Shown: positions 16,043 through 25,787 of the stretch, piece after piece
Numbering within the stretch: the stretch's first letter is position 1
How the letters are laid out: every line of letters begins with the position of its first letter
The notes under the pieces: model-generated
What the model was told of the DNA's origin: nothing
The model's database searches: none
The model's input: the letters and a program-made list of their open reading frames with translations, nothing else
NCBI RefSeq assembly: GCF_005886345.1
Contig: NZ_PNEC01000036.1
Span: 1-64,000, forward strand
Direction: 5' to 3'
Length of the DNA stretch: 64,000 nt
Source of the DNA: Pseudoalteromonas phenolica
Lineage (GTDB): Bacteria > Pseudomonadota > Gammaproteobacteria > Enterobacterales > Alteromonadaceae
Program-made: the position numbers and the translations under genes

Positions 16043-17323
16043 TTATGGTGCGGCTAAGAAAATCGTTAACTTATCACCAATCCGTAAAACGTCTTTCGAT
16101 AAGCTGTTCCACTGTTTAAGCTTACTGATCGTAACATCAAAGTGTCTGGCGATGCGCCATAGGCTATCACCTGACTTAACTTTATACTCTATTTGCTTAT
16201 CTGCCAAAATTGGGAGCATTAAGGTATCGCCTGCGCGAATACGGCTCGATTTTAATTGATTAAAGCTTTTTAATTGCGAAACCGTAATAGAGTGGCGCTT
16301 GGCAATGACACTTAAGCTGTCACCGCGACGAATGGTGTACTTTTGCCATTGCTCACTCGGCATTTCGGGTAAGTTCGCGACATAATCTTTCCAGTTCTGA
16401 CTTTCGCCTTTTCTTAAAACCAAGTGCTTAGGACCGTCTAATAGGGCTGGGAAACGAGTATAACCTGGGTTTAGTACTTCGAGCTGCGCCCATTTCTTTT
16501 TGTCATCCAAAATTACCCCATGGCGCATATCAATCACATCTATGGTTGGCTGGTTCGCTATTTTTGGAAAGGCCATTGTTTCGTCACGAAGTAGCTGTGC
16601 GGCAGCTAAAAGCTTTGGCACATAGTGACGCGTTTGCCTTGGTAGTTTCAAATAAAAGAAGTCAGTCGATTTTCCCTGTTTTTTATTATTGCGAATAGCA
16701 CGCGCAACACGCCCTTCGCCTGTGTTGTAAGCGGCAATCGCATGATACCAGTTGCCATCGAAGCGTTTGTGCAAATAGGTTAAAAAATCGAGTGCGGCAT
16801 TAGTGGCATCAATCACGTCTTGTCGACCGTCATACCAAGGGCCAATTTTTACACCATAATGCTTGGCGATGAGTGGCGTCAGTTGCCAAAGGCCGGAAGC
16901 ATGTTTGTGCGAGTAGGCGCTGGTGTCAAAATCACTCTCAATTAAGGGCATTAAAGCCAATTCAATTGGCAGACCTCTGCGCTCAACTTCATTGACGATG
17001 TAGTATAAAAATGGCTCGGCGCGCTTTGTAATAGTTTCCATGTAGTTCGGGTGTTTTAAATACCAGTCCACACGGTTTTGCACACGTTCGTGATGAGATG
17101 GCGCAAATTGCAATTGAATACGAATACGATGCCAAACATCTTCAGCTTCACTCGGTAAGATATTTTCAACGAATACCAGTGCCACTGGCTCACTTGGTTC
17201 TGTGAGTGCGTTGTCTTCTACTGGAGGCGTATGAACAAGGGTTTCTTCAACTTCAGTGGGTGAGTTGGTTAGACTGGCACAGCCTGATAACAGTAGAAAA
17301 AGAGAGATAAATACAATGCGCAT
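16043..17323 (-). CDS. mltD: Membrane-bound lytic murein transglycosylase D with two LysM domains
   Basis: Cleaves peptidoglycan glycan strands to 1,6-anhydro products. The N-terminal lipoprotein signal ends in LSGCAS, so Cys15 is the lipidation site. The SLT domain (about 100-260) has the catalytic Glu in LIESDFD and the fold motifs SGLWQLTP and IAAYNTGEGRV. Two C-terminal LysM repeats (YTIRRGDSLSVIAKRH and YKVKSGDSLWRIARHF) bind peptidoglycan. At 426 residues it is close to E. coli MltD with two LysM domains. The ATG start is clear. It probably leads a short operon with the membrane protein and the lysozyme gene downstream. Confidence 0.95.
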   Translation of the reverse strand: MRIVFISLFLLLSGCASLTNSPTEVEETLVHTPPVEDNALTEPSEPVALVFVENILPSEAEDVWHRIRIQLQFAPSHHERVQNRVDWYLKHPNYMETITKRAEPFLYYIVNEVERRGLPIELALMPLIESDFDTSAYSHKHASGLWQLTPLIAKHYGVKIGPWYDGRQDVIDATNAALDFLTYLHKRFDGNWYHAIAAYNTGEGRVARAIRNNKKQGKSTDFFYLKLPRQTRHYVPKLLAAAQLLRDETMAFPKIANQPTIDVIDMRHGVILDDKKKWAQLEVLNPGYTRFPALLDGPKHLVLRKGESQNWKDYVANLPEMPSEQWQKYTIRRGDSLSVIAKRHSITVSQLKSFNQLKSSRIRAGDTLMLPILADKQIEYKVKSGDSLWRIARHFDVTISKLKQWNSLSKDVLRIGDKLTIFLAAP

Positions 17324-17413
17324 GAAGATTCTTTTTAGTTAGAGTTATTTTTGAATATCACAACAATTGTATAGAAGTTAGCTACAGGGGTTAAGTGAAA
17401 ATTTTTACGCCGA

Positions 17414-17454
17414 AGAGTGCGACATGGTAGGCGCGACTTTACGTCGCGCACTCT
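17414..17454. repeat. Intergenic palindrome with nested hairpin
   Basis: AGAGTGCG...CGCACTCT encloses a second inverted repeat, GCGAC-TTTAC-GTCGC. It lies between fghA and mltD. Its GTAGGCGCGACTTTACGTCGC core is similar to, but not the same as, the 65-bp palindromes at 22.6-23.5 kb. It may act as a terminator or be a scattered REP-like element. Confidence 0.6.
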
Positions 17455-17469
17455 GTGAAAGCCGTTTAG

Positions 17470-18312
17470 TTACTTGGCATTTAAATGCTGGTGGTGAAAG
17501 CGCAGGTGGTCTTCTATGAAGCTAGCAATAAAGTAATAGCTGTGGTCGTAGCCTGCTTGCATTCTCAGCTCACACTCTGCATCGACTGATTTAGCTGCGG
17601 CAATTAAGTTTTCAGGCTTTAATTGCTCTGCTAAAAAGCCATCTTCGCTGCCTTGGTCAACTAAGATTGGTAAACTCGGTTTACCTGCTTTTAAAAGCTC
17701 AACACTGTCGTATTCAGTCCAAGCTTGCTTGTTGTCGCCTAAGAACGCAGTAAAGGCTTTTTCACCCCACGGGCACTGCGTTGGGTTAGTGATAGGGCTA
17801 AACGCTGAAATTGAACTAAAACGAGATTGGTTTTTAAGGCCGATCATCAATGCACCGTGTCCACCCATAGAGTGCCCACTGATCGCACGCTGTGAAGTGA
17901 CCGGAAAGTTCGCTTCAATTAAGTTTGGCAACTCATCAAGGATATAATCGTACATTTGAAAATGCGCCGCCCAAGGAACTTGCGTTGCATTCACGTAAAA
18001 CCCTGCGCCTTGACCTAAATCATACCCCTCATCGTTTGCCACACCCTCGCCACGCGGGCTGGTATCAGGCGCCACTATGGCCATGCCTAATTCTGCGGCA
18101 ACACGTTGAGCGCCAGCTTTTTGCATAAAGTTTTCGTCTGTGCAGGTTAGGCCTGAAAGCCAGTACAGCACAGGCACTTTATGGCCTTCGTTCACCTGTG
18201 GCGGTAGAAAAATGGCAAAGCGCATGGCGCAGTTAAGCACCTCAGATTGATGAGTGTATTGTTTATGCCAACCACCAAAGCTTTTGTTATTACTGATATT
18301 CTCTAAGTTCAT
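17470..18312 (-). CDS. fghA: S-formylglutathione hydrolase
   Basis: Hydrolyses S-formylglutathione to formate and glutathione, the second step of glutathione-dependent formaldehyde detoxification. The alpha/beta-hydrolase nucleophile elbow GHSMGGHGA and the oxyanion region [13 protein letters not shown] are typical of the esterase D family. The ATG at 18312 ([15 protein letters not shown]) gives 280 residues, the family length; the upstream extension of 13 residues has no family resemblance. It follows frmA on the same strand with a hairpin between them. Confidence 0.94.
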   Translation of the reverse strand: MNLENISNNKSFGGWHKQYTHQSEVLNCAMRFAIFLPPQVNEGHKVPVLYWLSGLTCTDENFMQKAGAQRVAAELGMAIVAPDTSPRGEGVANDEGYDLGQGAGFYVNATQVPWAAHFQMYDYILDELPNLIEANFPVTSQRAISGHSMGGHGALMIGLKNQSRFSSISAFSPITNPTQCPWGEKAFTAFLGDNKQAWTEYDSVELLKAGKPSLPILVDQGSEDGFLAEQLKPENLIAAAKSVDAECELRMQAGYDHSYYFIASFIEDHLRFHHQHLNAK

Positions 18313-18333
18313 TTTTGATATCCATAAAGAACA

Positions 18334-18359
18334 AAGAGCTTGTTTATACAAGCTCTTTT
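18334..18359 (-). terminator. Hairpin between frmA and fghA
   Basis: AAGAGCTTG and CAAGCTCTT form a nine-base stem with a six-base loop. On the minus strand it is followed only by TGTTC, so it may reduce rather than stop read-through into fghA. Confidence 0.55.
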
Positions 18360-18374
18360 GGGGTGTTGAACTGT

Positions 18375-19520
<1,146 letters not shown>

Positions 19521-19558
19521 TTAAGTGAATTGTTTTAAGTGTTTTGTGCAAATAAGAG

Positions 19559-19596
19559 CGTAGGCACTCAAAGCCGTTTTAGCGACGTGCCTTACG
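19559..19596. repeat. Imperfect palindrome in the frmA-LysR divergent region
   Basis: CGTAGGCAC and GTGCCTTACG pair with one bulged base around a 19-base centre. It is either a degenerate REP-like element or part of the regulatory region for the divergent genes. LysR T-N11-A type sites could not be assigned with confidence. Confidence 0.4.
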
Positions 19597-19704
19597 CGTA
19601 TTTGCCATATTATTTTTGACGAGAGAAAGTGTAGTTTGTTTACTCTTGTTCGATAATCCCTTATTTTTGTAAATTACTTTTACTCAGTGGTAATAATAGG
19701 CGAT

Positions 19705-20592
19705 ATGAATAGTTGGCAGGGCATTAATGAGTTTGTCGCGGTGGCGCAATCGGGTAGCTTTACTCAAGCGGCGAAGCGATTAGGCGTATCGACTGCGCAT
19801 ATCAGTCGCCAAGTCACCGCGTTAGAAGAAAAGCACAGTACTAAGCTATTTTATCGTTCAACGCGAAAGGTTGCCCTGACCGAAGAGGGCCAAGTGTTTT
19901 TTCATCATTGCCAACATGCGCTAACGGGGCTTGAAGAGGCTGAACGCGCAATCAGTAATTTGCGAGACACGCCACAGGGGTTAATTAAAATGACTGCCCC
20001 AGTTGCCTATGGTGAGCAGTTTATCATGCCGCTGGTACATGACTTTATGCGCCAATACCCGGAAGTCGAAGTGCAAATGTTCTTAAGCAACCAAACCTTT
20101 GACTTGGTGGCAGAAGGATTTGATCTAGCTATCCGTCTTGGCAAACTGAATGACTCAACCATGATGGCAAAGCGTTTAACCAGCCGCATTCAATATGTTT
20201 GCGCTTCTCCCGATTATTTACGTCAATTTGGCGCACCTCATACATTAGACGAGTTGAAACAACACCACTGTTTAACAGGGAACAGCGAGTACTGGCGTTT
20301 TCTCGTTGAGGGTAAAGAGCGCACATTAAAAATGAAAAGTCGCCTCAATTGTAATAGTGGCTTTGCACTTAGAGATGCGGCACTTAAAGGTTTGGGGATA
20401 ATTAAGCTACCCGACTACTACATTGCAGATGACTTAAAGCAAGGCAACTTGGTTGAGGTGTTACCGCAATACTTAGAAGCTGAAGAGGGAATTTGGGCGC
20501 TGTATCCGCATAATCGTCATTTATCACCTAAAGTCAGATTGCTGGTGGATTATCTGAATGCACATTTAGATTCCGACAATAATGCGCAATAA
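19705..20592 (+). CDS. LysR-family transcriptional regulator
   Basis: 295 residues from the ATG at 19705; an upstream in-frame GTG at 19687 is less likely because MNSWQGINEFVAVAQSGSFT begins at the normal family position. The N-terminal winged HTH (about 1-60, SFTQAAKRLGVSTAHISRQV) is followed by a substrate-binding domain. The protein resembles the DsdC/CrgA-like subgroup. Divergent orientation to frmA suggests it controls the formaldehyde genes; this is inference from context. The effector is unknown. Confidence 0.92.
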   Translation: MNSWQGINEFVAVAQSGSFTQAAKRLGVSTAHISRQVTALEEKHSTKLFYRSTRKVALTEEGQVFFHHCQHALTGLEEAERAISNLRDTPQGLIKMTAPVAYGEQFIMPLVHDFMRQYPEVEVQMFLSNQTFDLVAEGFDLAIRLGKLNDSTMMAKRLTSRIQYVCASPDYLRQFGAPHTLDELKQHHCLTGNSEYWRFLVEGKERTLKMKSRLNCNSGFALRDAALKGLGIIKLPDYYIADDLKQGNLVEVLPQYLEAEEGIWALYPHNRHLSPKVRLLVDYLNAHLDSDNNAQ

Positions 20593-20594
20593 AA

Positions 20595-20619
20595 CTGCAA
20601 TCAATCCTTAAGATTGCAG
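20595..20619. terminator. Hairpin after the LysR gene
   Basis: CTGCAATC and GATTGCAG form an eight-base stem with a nine-base loop, three bases after the LysR stop. There is no T tract, so it may be a weak or rho-assisted terminator. Confidence 0.45.
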
Positions 20620-20695
20620 AAACTTAAACGTCATAAACCTGCTGTTTAATTGTTCGCTATTAAATATTACACAATAAACAACAATAGGTTTAGTT

Positions 20696-22549
20696 ATGCT
20701 TAAACGCTCTCTGATCGCGCTTTCTTTATTTACGGCTCTCACAGGTTGTGCCCTTGACGGCGACGATGGTCAACAAGGTCCTCAAGGTGAACAAGGCCCA
20801 GCTGGTGTTGCTGGTACGAATGGTTCAAACGGCACAAATGGTAGTGATGGTTCAAATGGCACCGACGGTACCAATGGGGTTGATGGTAAAGATGCCAACC
20901 GTCAGTTAGATATTCAAATGGTTGGTCGTGCAGTGTTAAATGCACAAAGTCCAGAGGGTGCAGCCGAAATCGTGGCTTACCAAGCATCTAAAAAGTGGAT
21001 CTACGCAATTAACAGCTCAGGTGATAGCGCTGTGGTAAACATTATTGCAGCAGACAGCTTTGATGCCGCTGGTTTGGTGAAAAATAACGAAGGTGTGATC
21101 ACGACGACGAACCTGAGCAGTGCGATTACGTTAACGTTAAATGACAACACCCCAGGCGATGCGAATAGCATAGCAATCGACGAAAACAATCAGTTGTTAG
21201 CAGTTGCGATGGCAGCGAAAACCACTGGCGAGAATGGTCAAATTGCGTTTTATGATATTTCAGGGGATGCGCCGGTATTTATCAAAAATGTCACGGTGGG
21301 TGCACTACCAGACATGGTGACGTTCAGTCCTGATGGCAGCAAAGTCGTTGTGGCTAACGAAGGTGAGCCAGAAGGTGATTACAGTGTTGATCCTGAGGGC
21401 AGCATCAGTGTTATTGCGGTAACTAATGGTGCAGTTGCAGATGCCGCAACACAGATTACTTTCACAGATTACAACGGCAAACAGGCTGAATTAGAAGCCA
21501 TGGGTATGGTGTTCGCAAACCCAACGGGTCGCACAATCAACGGCAAGCTAATTAATACTACGGTGGCGATGGACCTTGAACCTGAGTATGTCAGTATTTC
21601 AAAAGACAACCGTTATGCTTATGTATCTATTCAAGAAAACAATGGTTTAGCTGTGGTTGATTTAAGCGACAACAGCGTTAAGTTGATGGGTTTAGGCTAC
21701 AAAGATTGGTCTAATTTAGTCATGGATGCGTCAGACAAAGACGGCAAGATCAACTTTAAGAAATACCCGGGTTTGTACGGTATGTACCAGCCAGATACCA
21801 TCGCAAGCTTTAGCTGGAAAGGTGCAAACTTTGTCGTGTCTGCCAATGAAGGTGACGGTCGTGAATACTTCTTTGATGCCACAGATGCTGCAGATTGTAC
21901 TGCAAAAGGTGGTCTAGACTTTGACGATAAAGATGGTTGTTTAGCCTATATCGATGAATCTCGTGTTGAAGACTTAACGCTTGCCAGTAACTTCTCTTAC
22001 TTGAACAACGATGATGACGATATCGGTCGCCTAAAAGTGACAACAGTGAAAGGTGACACTGATAACGATGGTCAATACGAAGCACTTTACACTTACGGTG
22101 CGCGTTCTTTCACGATTTGGGACAGCAATGGATTAGTTGTCTTTGATTCAGGTGATGAAATTGCTCGTATCACAGCATCTGTTCATGGTGCTGCATTTAA
22201 CAACGATGAAGATGAAAATGAAGGCGACACGCGTTCTGATGCAAAAGGCGCTGAACCTGAAGCATTGGCACTGGGCCAAATTGGCGAGCGTATGTTTGCG
22301 TTTATCGGTCTAGAGCGCATGGGTGGTATCATGGTGTACGACATCACTAACCCTTATGATGTGAAGTTTGCTGATTACTTCTTTAACCGCGGCGTGGTTG
22401 AAGGCGCAGATATTACCGGTGACTTAGCGCCAGAAGGCATGTCATTTGTACCTGCTGAACAAAGTGCTACAGGCAAGCCTCTGCTCATTATTGGTAATGA
22501 AATCTCAGGCTCAATCGCCGTTTGGCAAGTTGCATTAAGTGCAAAATAG
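20696..22549 (+). CDS. Choice-of-anchor I family lipoprotein with a collagen-like repeat
   Basis: 617 residues. A lipoprotein signal ends in LTGCALDG (Cys18). Residues about 21-66 form a collagen-like G-x-y tract with QGPQGEQGPAG, then Asn/Thr/Ser/Asp-rich triplets. The rest is a beta-propeller-like domain with MVTFSPDGSKVVVANEGEPEG and YSVDPEGSISVI. I recognise this as the choice-of-anchor I family, related to alkaline-phosphatase-like surface proteins. It is predicted to be surface-exposed or periplasmic. The collagen-like tract could work as a stalk or trimerise the protein. No partner genes are adjacent. The triplet tract is low-complexity DNA and probably varies in length between strains. 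Confidence 0.85.
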   Translation: MLKRSLIALSLFTALTGCALDGDDGQQGPQGEQGPAGVAGTNGSNGTNGSDGSNGTDGTNGVDGKDANRQLDIQMVGRAVLNAQSPEGAAEIVAYQASKKWIYAINSSGDSAVVNIIAADSFDAAGLVKNNEGVITTTNLSSAITLTLNDNTPGDANSIAIDENNQLLAVAMAAKTTGENGQIAFYDISGDAPVFIKNVTVGALPDMVTFSPDGSKVVVANEGEPEGDYSVDPEGSISVIAVTNGAVADAATQITFTDYNGKQAELEAMGMVFANPTGRTINGKLINTTVAMDLEPEYVSISKDNRYAYVSIQENNGLAVVDLSDNSVKLMGLGYKDWSNLVMDASDKDGKINFKKYPGLYGMYQPDTIASFSWKGANFVVSANEGDGREYFFDATDAADCTAKGGLDFDDKDGCLAYIDESRVEDLTLASNFSYLNNDDDDIGRLKVTTVKGDTDNDGQYEALYTYGARSFTIWDSNGLVVFDSGDEIARITASVHGAAFNNDEDENEGDTRSDAKGAEPEALALGQIGERMFAFIGLERMGGIMVYDITNPYDVKFADYFFNRGVVEGADITGDLAPEGMSFVPAEQSATGKPLLIIGNEISGSIAVWQVALSAK

Positions 22550-22632
22550 ATCTGCGAAGTAGATTATTTTTGCGCAATGTGGAATGAACAAGTTTAGATG
22601 GCTTTGAATTGAGGCATTTATGAAACTATTTT

Positions 22633-22697
22633 TGTCGCCGTAAACGACGACCTACAAGCTAAGGTTTTACTCCTGTAGGTCGTGCTTCAGCGCGACA
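22633..22697. repeat. 65-bp palindromic element, copy A
   Basis: Ends TGTCGC and GCGACA are inverted. Internal paired segments are CCTACA/TGTAGG and GTCGTGCTTCAGCGCGAC. The element is closely similar to copies B, C and D around the RAYT pseudogene, as expected of REP/BIME units mobilised by RAYT enzymes. Confidence 0.85.
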
Positions 22698-22728
22698 ATT
22701 TAGAAAAGTTGCACAACTTACCCATACC

Positions 22729-22760
22729 AAAAAGCGCATTTGTGAGAAGTGCGCTTTTTT
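22729..22760 (+). terminator. Rho-independent terminator between palindromes A and B
   Basis: AAAAAGCGCA and TGCGCTTTTTT pair over ten bases with an eleven-base loop and a T run. It probably ends the transcript of the choice-of-anchor gene about 180 bases after its stop. Confidence 0.8.
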
Positions 22761-22793
22761 ATTTTGTGCAAAATACACCTGCGTAGCAGGTTT

Positions 22794-22856
22794 TGTCGCC
22801 GTAAACGACGACCTACATGTAAAAGTTTAACTCTTGTAGGGCGTGCTTCAGCGCGG
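22794..22856. repeat. 65-bp palindromic element, copy B
   Basis: Same orientation and layout as copy A, with a degraded right end (GCGCGGTA instead of GCGCGACA) and TGTAGGGCG in place of TGTAGGTCG. Confidence 0.8.
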
Positions 22857-22879
22857 TATAGAATAATTAAAGATATTTA

Positions 22880-22942
22880 TGGTCGTAAACGACGCCTCAC
22901 AGGTAAAGGTTTTACTCCTGTAGGTCGTGCTTTAGCGCGACA
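22880..22942. repeat. 65-bp palindromic element, copy C
   Basis: The left end is degraded (GGTCGTAAACGACG), while the right half TGTAGGTCGTGCTTTAGC with GCGACA is intact. It ends 44 bases before the RAYT start codon. Confidence 0.8.
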
Positions 22943-22985
22943 AAGAGCTAAGCTTAGTAACTAGGTTAACTAAGAGGCGCAATAA

Positions 22986-23432
22986 ATGAGTTGGCAGAAG
23001 TTGAAAAAAGGACGTTATTCAAAACCATTCGGCGAGTACTTTATTACTTTCACATGCCACAACCGTCATGCCACTTTCATCGAACATCATTTAGCCAAGC
23101 GTTTTTGTCAGTCTATTTCATATAATGAGCAGCAACACGATTGCAGTTGGTTGGCTTGGGTACTTATGCCAGATCATTTTCATGGTCTAGTAAGGTTAGG
23201 AAATACCGAATTAGGTAAAGTAGTAGGGCATTTAAAAGGTTATTCATCCCACATGATAAACCAGTGTGTCCAAGGCAATAGCAAAGTTTGGCAGGGTGCC
23301 TATTATGATCGTGCTCTGAGAGCCTAAGAACAGCGAATAGCGATTGCTAGATATATCGTTGCTAACCCTTTGCGAGCAGGGTTAGTGACGAATATTGGCA
23401 GTTATCCATATTGGAATAGTGTTTATCTTTAA
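22986..23432 (+). pseudogene. REP-associated tyrosine transposase (RAYT), interrupted by an in-frame stop
   Basis: A Y1/IS200-like transposase. The first 113 residues include FITFTCHNRHATF and the HUH signature in MPDHFHGLV (His-Phe-His). The reading frame meets TAA at 23325-23327 but continues in the same frame as EQRIAIARYIVANPLRAGLV to a stop at 23430-23432. ALRA-x-EQ...ARYIVANPLRAGLV is the usual contiguous RAYT sequence, so one base change to TAA split the gene. The tail lost after the stop carries the conserved ANPLRAGLV motif, so the truncated protein is probably inactive. Four palindromes flank it (three upstream, one downstream), the normal RAYT-REP arrangement. Confidence 0.9.
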
Positions 23433-23450
23433 ATCGGCTTCTGATGATTA

Positions 23451-23515
23451 TGTCGCCGTAAACGACGACCTACAAGTGCAGGTTAAACTCCTGTAGGTCG
23501 TGCTTTAGCGCGACA
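23451..23515. repeat. 65-bp palindromic element, copy D
   Basis: A full-length copy with both TGTCGC and GCGACA ends, 18 bases after the ancestral stop of the RAYT gene and 13 bases before the convergent PepSY gene. It shares the CCTACAAG and CTCCTGTAGGTCGTGCTTTA segments with copies A and C. Confidence 0.85.
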
Positions 23516-23528
23516 GTATTTTCGCTAA

Positions 23529-25091
23529 TTAACTGACCGCGGGCTCTAAATTAAACGCTTTTGCTCTTGGCCTATGATGTCTCACCAACAATAAACAAAA
23601 TCCAGCGACTAACATTTGAGCTATGGTCACCAGCCAAACATCCACAATGAGATAACTCGGTGGCGTGTGGCCAAGTAGCATCTGGATCAAGTCGTAAAGT
23701 GGGCAAATTAGAGCTAACACCGCAGCAATATAAAGCTGTTGGATCATGCCGCCTCTGACGTTTTTACTAAACCAGCCGTGCACTAAACAGACTAAGATCA
23801 TCACGCCAAACAAAGGCGGGAGTAGACTGACTTGTGACCATGACTCTGGTGCAAAGCGTGCCGCAATGAAGGTGCTGGCAACGGCGATCAAGGTACCGCT
23901 TGATAGCGCTAAGGTCATGGCTTTCACGAATTGCAGGCCGCGTTTACTTTGTTTACGATTATTTTCGCGCTTTTCTAGCCAGATTAGATTACCTGTTAAG
24001 ATCATATAACAGCATGCTAACCCCAGTAAGAAATAGATAAACTTCTGCGTATTGCCGCCATATTCACCGAAATGTAGAGAACTGAGTACACTATATGTGC
24101 CTGCGGTGGCTGATTGACTTGGCGTATACTCTTTGATTAAACGGCCATCTGCTAACGAGTATGTCAAACGCGTCAGTTGGTCGAGAGTATGGTGTGCTGT
24201 CATTGCGACTTCAACTTGGCCCGCTTGATCGTTAGGCGCAAATATATTCAAAAAGTACACGCTTTGTTCTGGGTAGCGACGCTGTGCATCTTCCACCATA
24301 TCATCTAGCAAAGTTAAGTCTGCAGGCTGACCCGAGAGCTCTGTAATTCTTGGTGGCGCGTAAAAGTCTGCGGTTGCCATTAAAGCAGGAATATTGCCCT
24401 TAAATACCGCAAAGCCAAACCCAGCTTGCAGTAAAATACTCAAGTTGAACATGACACCCGTGAGTGCAAATAAAAACGTATAAGGCAAGGTGCTAATACC
24501 TATGATGCTATGTCCATCAAGGTAGGTGTCTTTGCGACGGTCTACTCGGTATTGGTAATAATGACTGATGATTTTCTTCAGCAGGATCAGCGTGCCGGTA
24601 AACACCATGACAAAGAAGATCAACGACACAATCCCCACCAACTCGGTACCACCGGGTAGCATCAAGTTAATATGCATACGATACAGCATGTTGCCAAGAT
24701 AAAAGTCTTCTTGATCTAATTCGTAACGTTGACCTGTTTCTGGATTAAAGCTCTGATTGACGTCGATATGTTCGCCTTCAGATGTCTCTATCTCAAAATA
24801 ACTGACATAAAAAGGCTGGGCTTGGGTGGGAAGTTCGATAAACACACCATGATCCGCCGGCATGGTATGCCCTTGGTCGTTGATCTGTTTGGCAATCGTT
24901 GACACGGGTACGTGTTGTTTCTGACTGGCTAAGTCTGTTTTCGGTGCATCATATTGCATATCCCACAATACGATGTTTTCTCTGAAAAACGACATTGAGC
25001 CACAGACAAAGACGATCATCAAAACCCCTGAGATGATCAAACCAAGCCATGCATGTGCATGGGTAAAATTCTTTAACGTAGACTGTTTCAT
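23529..25091 (-). CDS. PepSY-associated membrane protein of an iron-uptake operon
   Basis: 520 residues from the ATG at 25091 (MKQSTLKNFTHAHAWLGL), which overlaps the upstream gene's stop by four bases (ATGA) and so fixes the start. An N-terminal helix, a large periplasmic PepSY-type region (about 40-160), and several further helices match the PepSY_TM family. Members often lie beside ferric siderophore receptors and are proposed to reduce ferric siderophores at the inner membrane. The last gene of the operon led by the TonB receptor at 28130. Confidence 0.88.
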   Translation of the reverse strand: MKQSTLKNFTHAHAWLGLIISGVLMIVFVCGSMSFFRENIVLWDMQYDAPKTDLASQKQHVPVSTIAKQINDQGHTMPADHGVFIELPTQAQPFYVSYFEIETSEGEHIDVNQSFNPETGQRYELDQEDFYLGNMLYRMHINLMLPGGTELVGIVSLIFFVMVFTGTLILLKKIISHYYQYRVDRRKDTYLDGHSIIGISTLPYTFLFALTGVMFNLSILLQAGFGFAVFKGNIPALMATADFYAPPRITELSGQPADLTLLDDMVEDAQRRYPEQSVYFLNIFAPNDQAGQVEVAMTAHHTLDQLTRLTYSLADGRLIKEYTPSQSATAGTYSVLSSLHFGEYGGNTQKFIYFLLGLACCYMILTGNLIWLEKRENNRKQSKRGLQFVKAMTLALSSGTLIAVASTFIAARFAPESWSQVSLLPPLFGVMILVCLVHGWFSKNVRGGMIQQLYIAAVLALICPLYDLIQMLLGHTPPSYLIVDVWLVTIAQMLVAGFCLLLVRHHRPRAKAFNLEPAVS

Positions 25092-25357
25092 CCTGTTGGC
25101 CCTGCTGCAGTAAAGAAGGTGATCACAAAAATTATGATGGTTGGAATAGCTAGCATGCCGGCTCGTTGCCAAGCTTGTTTGCCACTTTCAGCGCCATAGC
25201 ACCAAGTCATGACGCCTGCCCAAGCTGCTAAGGCCAGTACTAGTGATGTGGCTAAGATCACATTTATATGAGCGACTAACCACAGGCTTAAAATACTGGG
25301 CACTAAAATCATCACGACGACGCCAGATAAGAACCCGGCAAAGGTTTTATGCCACAT
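25088..25357 (-). CDS. Small membrane protein of the iron-uptake operon (DUF3649-like)
   Basis: 89 residues with three predicted helices (about 8-30, 34-52 and 68-85). Proteins of this size and position accompany PepSY_TM genes in siderophore-uptake operons. I place it tentatively with DUF3649 from size and context rather than from a diagnostic motif. It overlaps the preceding stop by one base (TAATG) and the following start by four bases, so translation is coupled on both sides. Confidence 0.72.
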   Translation of the reverse strand: MWHKTFAGFLSGVVVMILVPSILSLWLVAHINVILATSLVLALAAWAGVMTWCYGAESGKQAWQRAGMLAIPTIIIFVITFFTAAGPTG

Positions 25358-25692
25358 TATTGGCCTCCCGAAATCAGCTGCAAACCTGCACTAAGCATAC
25401 AGATAGCAATAATGCTAGCGATGGCCCACTGAGGTTTATGGTTAAGTAAGAATACGGGCGCGGGAATAAACAGCATTAAACCAAGTAGCGCAAAAATACC
25501 GGCGACCACAGGGCTGAAATGTGCACTAACCAGCAATGAAAGAGTAATCACACTGAGTAGGGCAATGGTGACTAATGCCAACCAGCGAGGGGGTTTAAAT
25601 TGTTTTGTCTTTAAAAATTGCTGCCGAGGGCTTGAGGCATAAAGCAACATGCCTGTTAACCAATAGGCAGGAAGGAGGTAAAAAAAACTCAT
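25357..25692 (-). CDS. Small membrane protein of the iron-uptake operon (DUF3325-like)
   Basis: 111 residues with about four helices and short loops. DUF3325 proteins have this size and position in siderophore operons; the assignment is from context. It begins 95 bases after the TonB receptor stop, beyond a hairpin, and is coupled to the next small gene by a one-base overlap. Confidence 0.7.
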   Translation of the reverse strand: MSFFYLLPAYWLTGMLLYASSPRQQFLKTKQFKPPRWLALVTIALLSVITLSLLVSAHFSPVVAGIFALLGLMLFIPAPVFLLNHKPQWAIASIIAICMLSAGLQLISGGQ

Positions 25693-25732
25693 ATTTAAAT
25701 CCTTGCTACTGAGTTATATTTCCTAAAACCAC

Positions 25733-25764
25733 GAAAAGATGTCGCATTGCTACGACATCTTTTT
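25733..25764. terminator. Hairpin between the TonB receptor and the small membrane genes
   Basis: GATGTCG and CGACATC form a seven-base stem with an eight-base loop, with T runs on both sides. On the minus strand it lies 24 bases after the receptor stop. It may partly terminate, giving more receptor than downstream membrane proteins. Confidence 0.75.
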
Positions 25765-25787
25765 ATAGGGGTTAAATGTTGACTGTC

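Noticed and set aside
20739..20987. 82-codon minus-strand ORF with His/Tyr/Leu repeats
   Set aside because: It is the antisense of the collagen-like triplet tract.
22749..22964. 71-codon ORF rich in Arg and Lys
   Set aside because: It is the translation of palindromes B and C in one frame; the repeated R-K-R-R and VGRA(S/L)AR segments mirror the DNA repeats.
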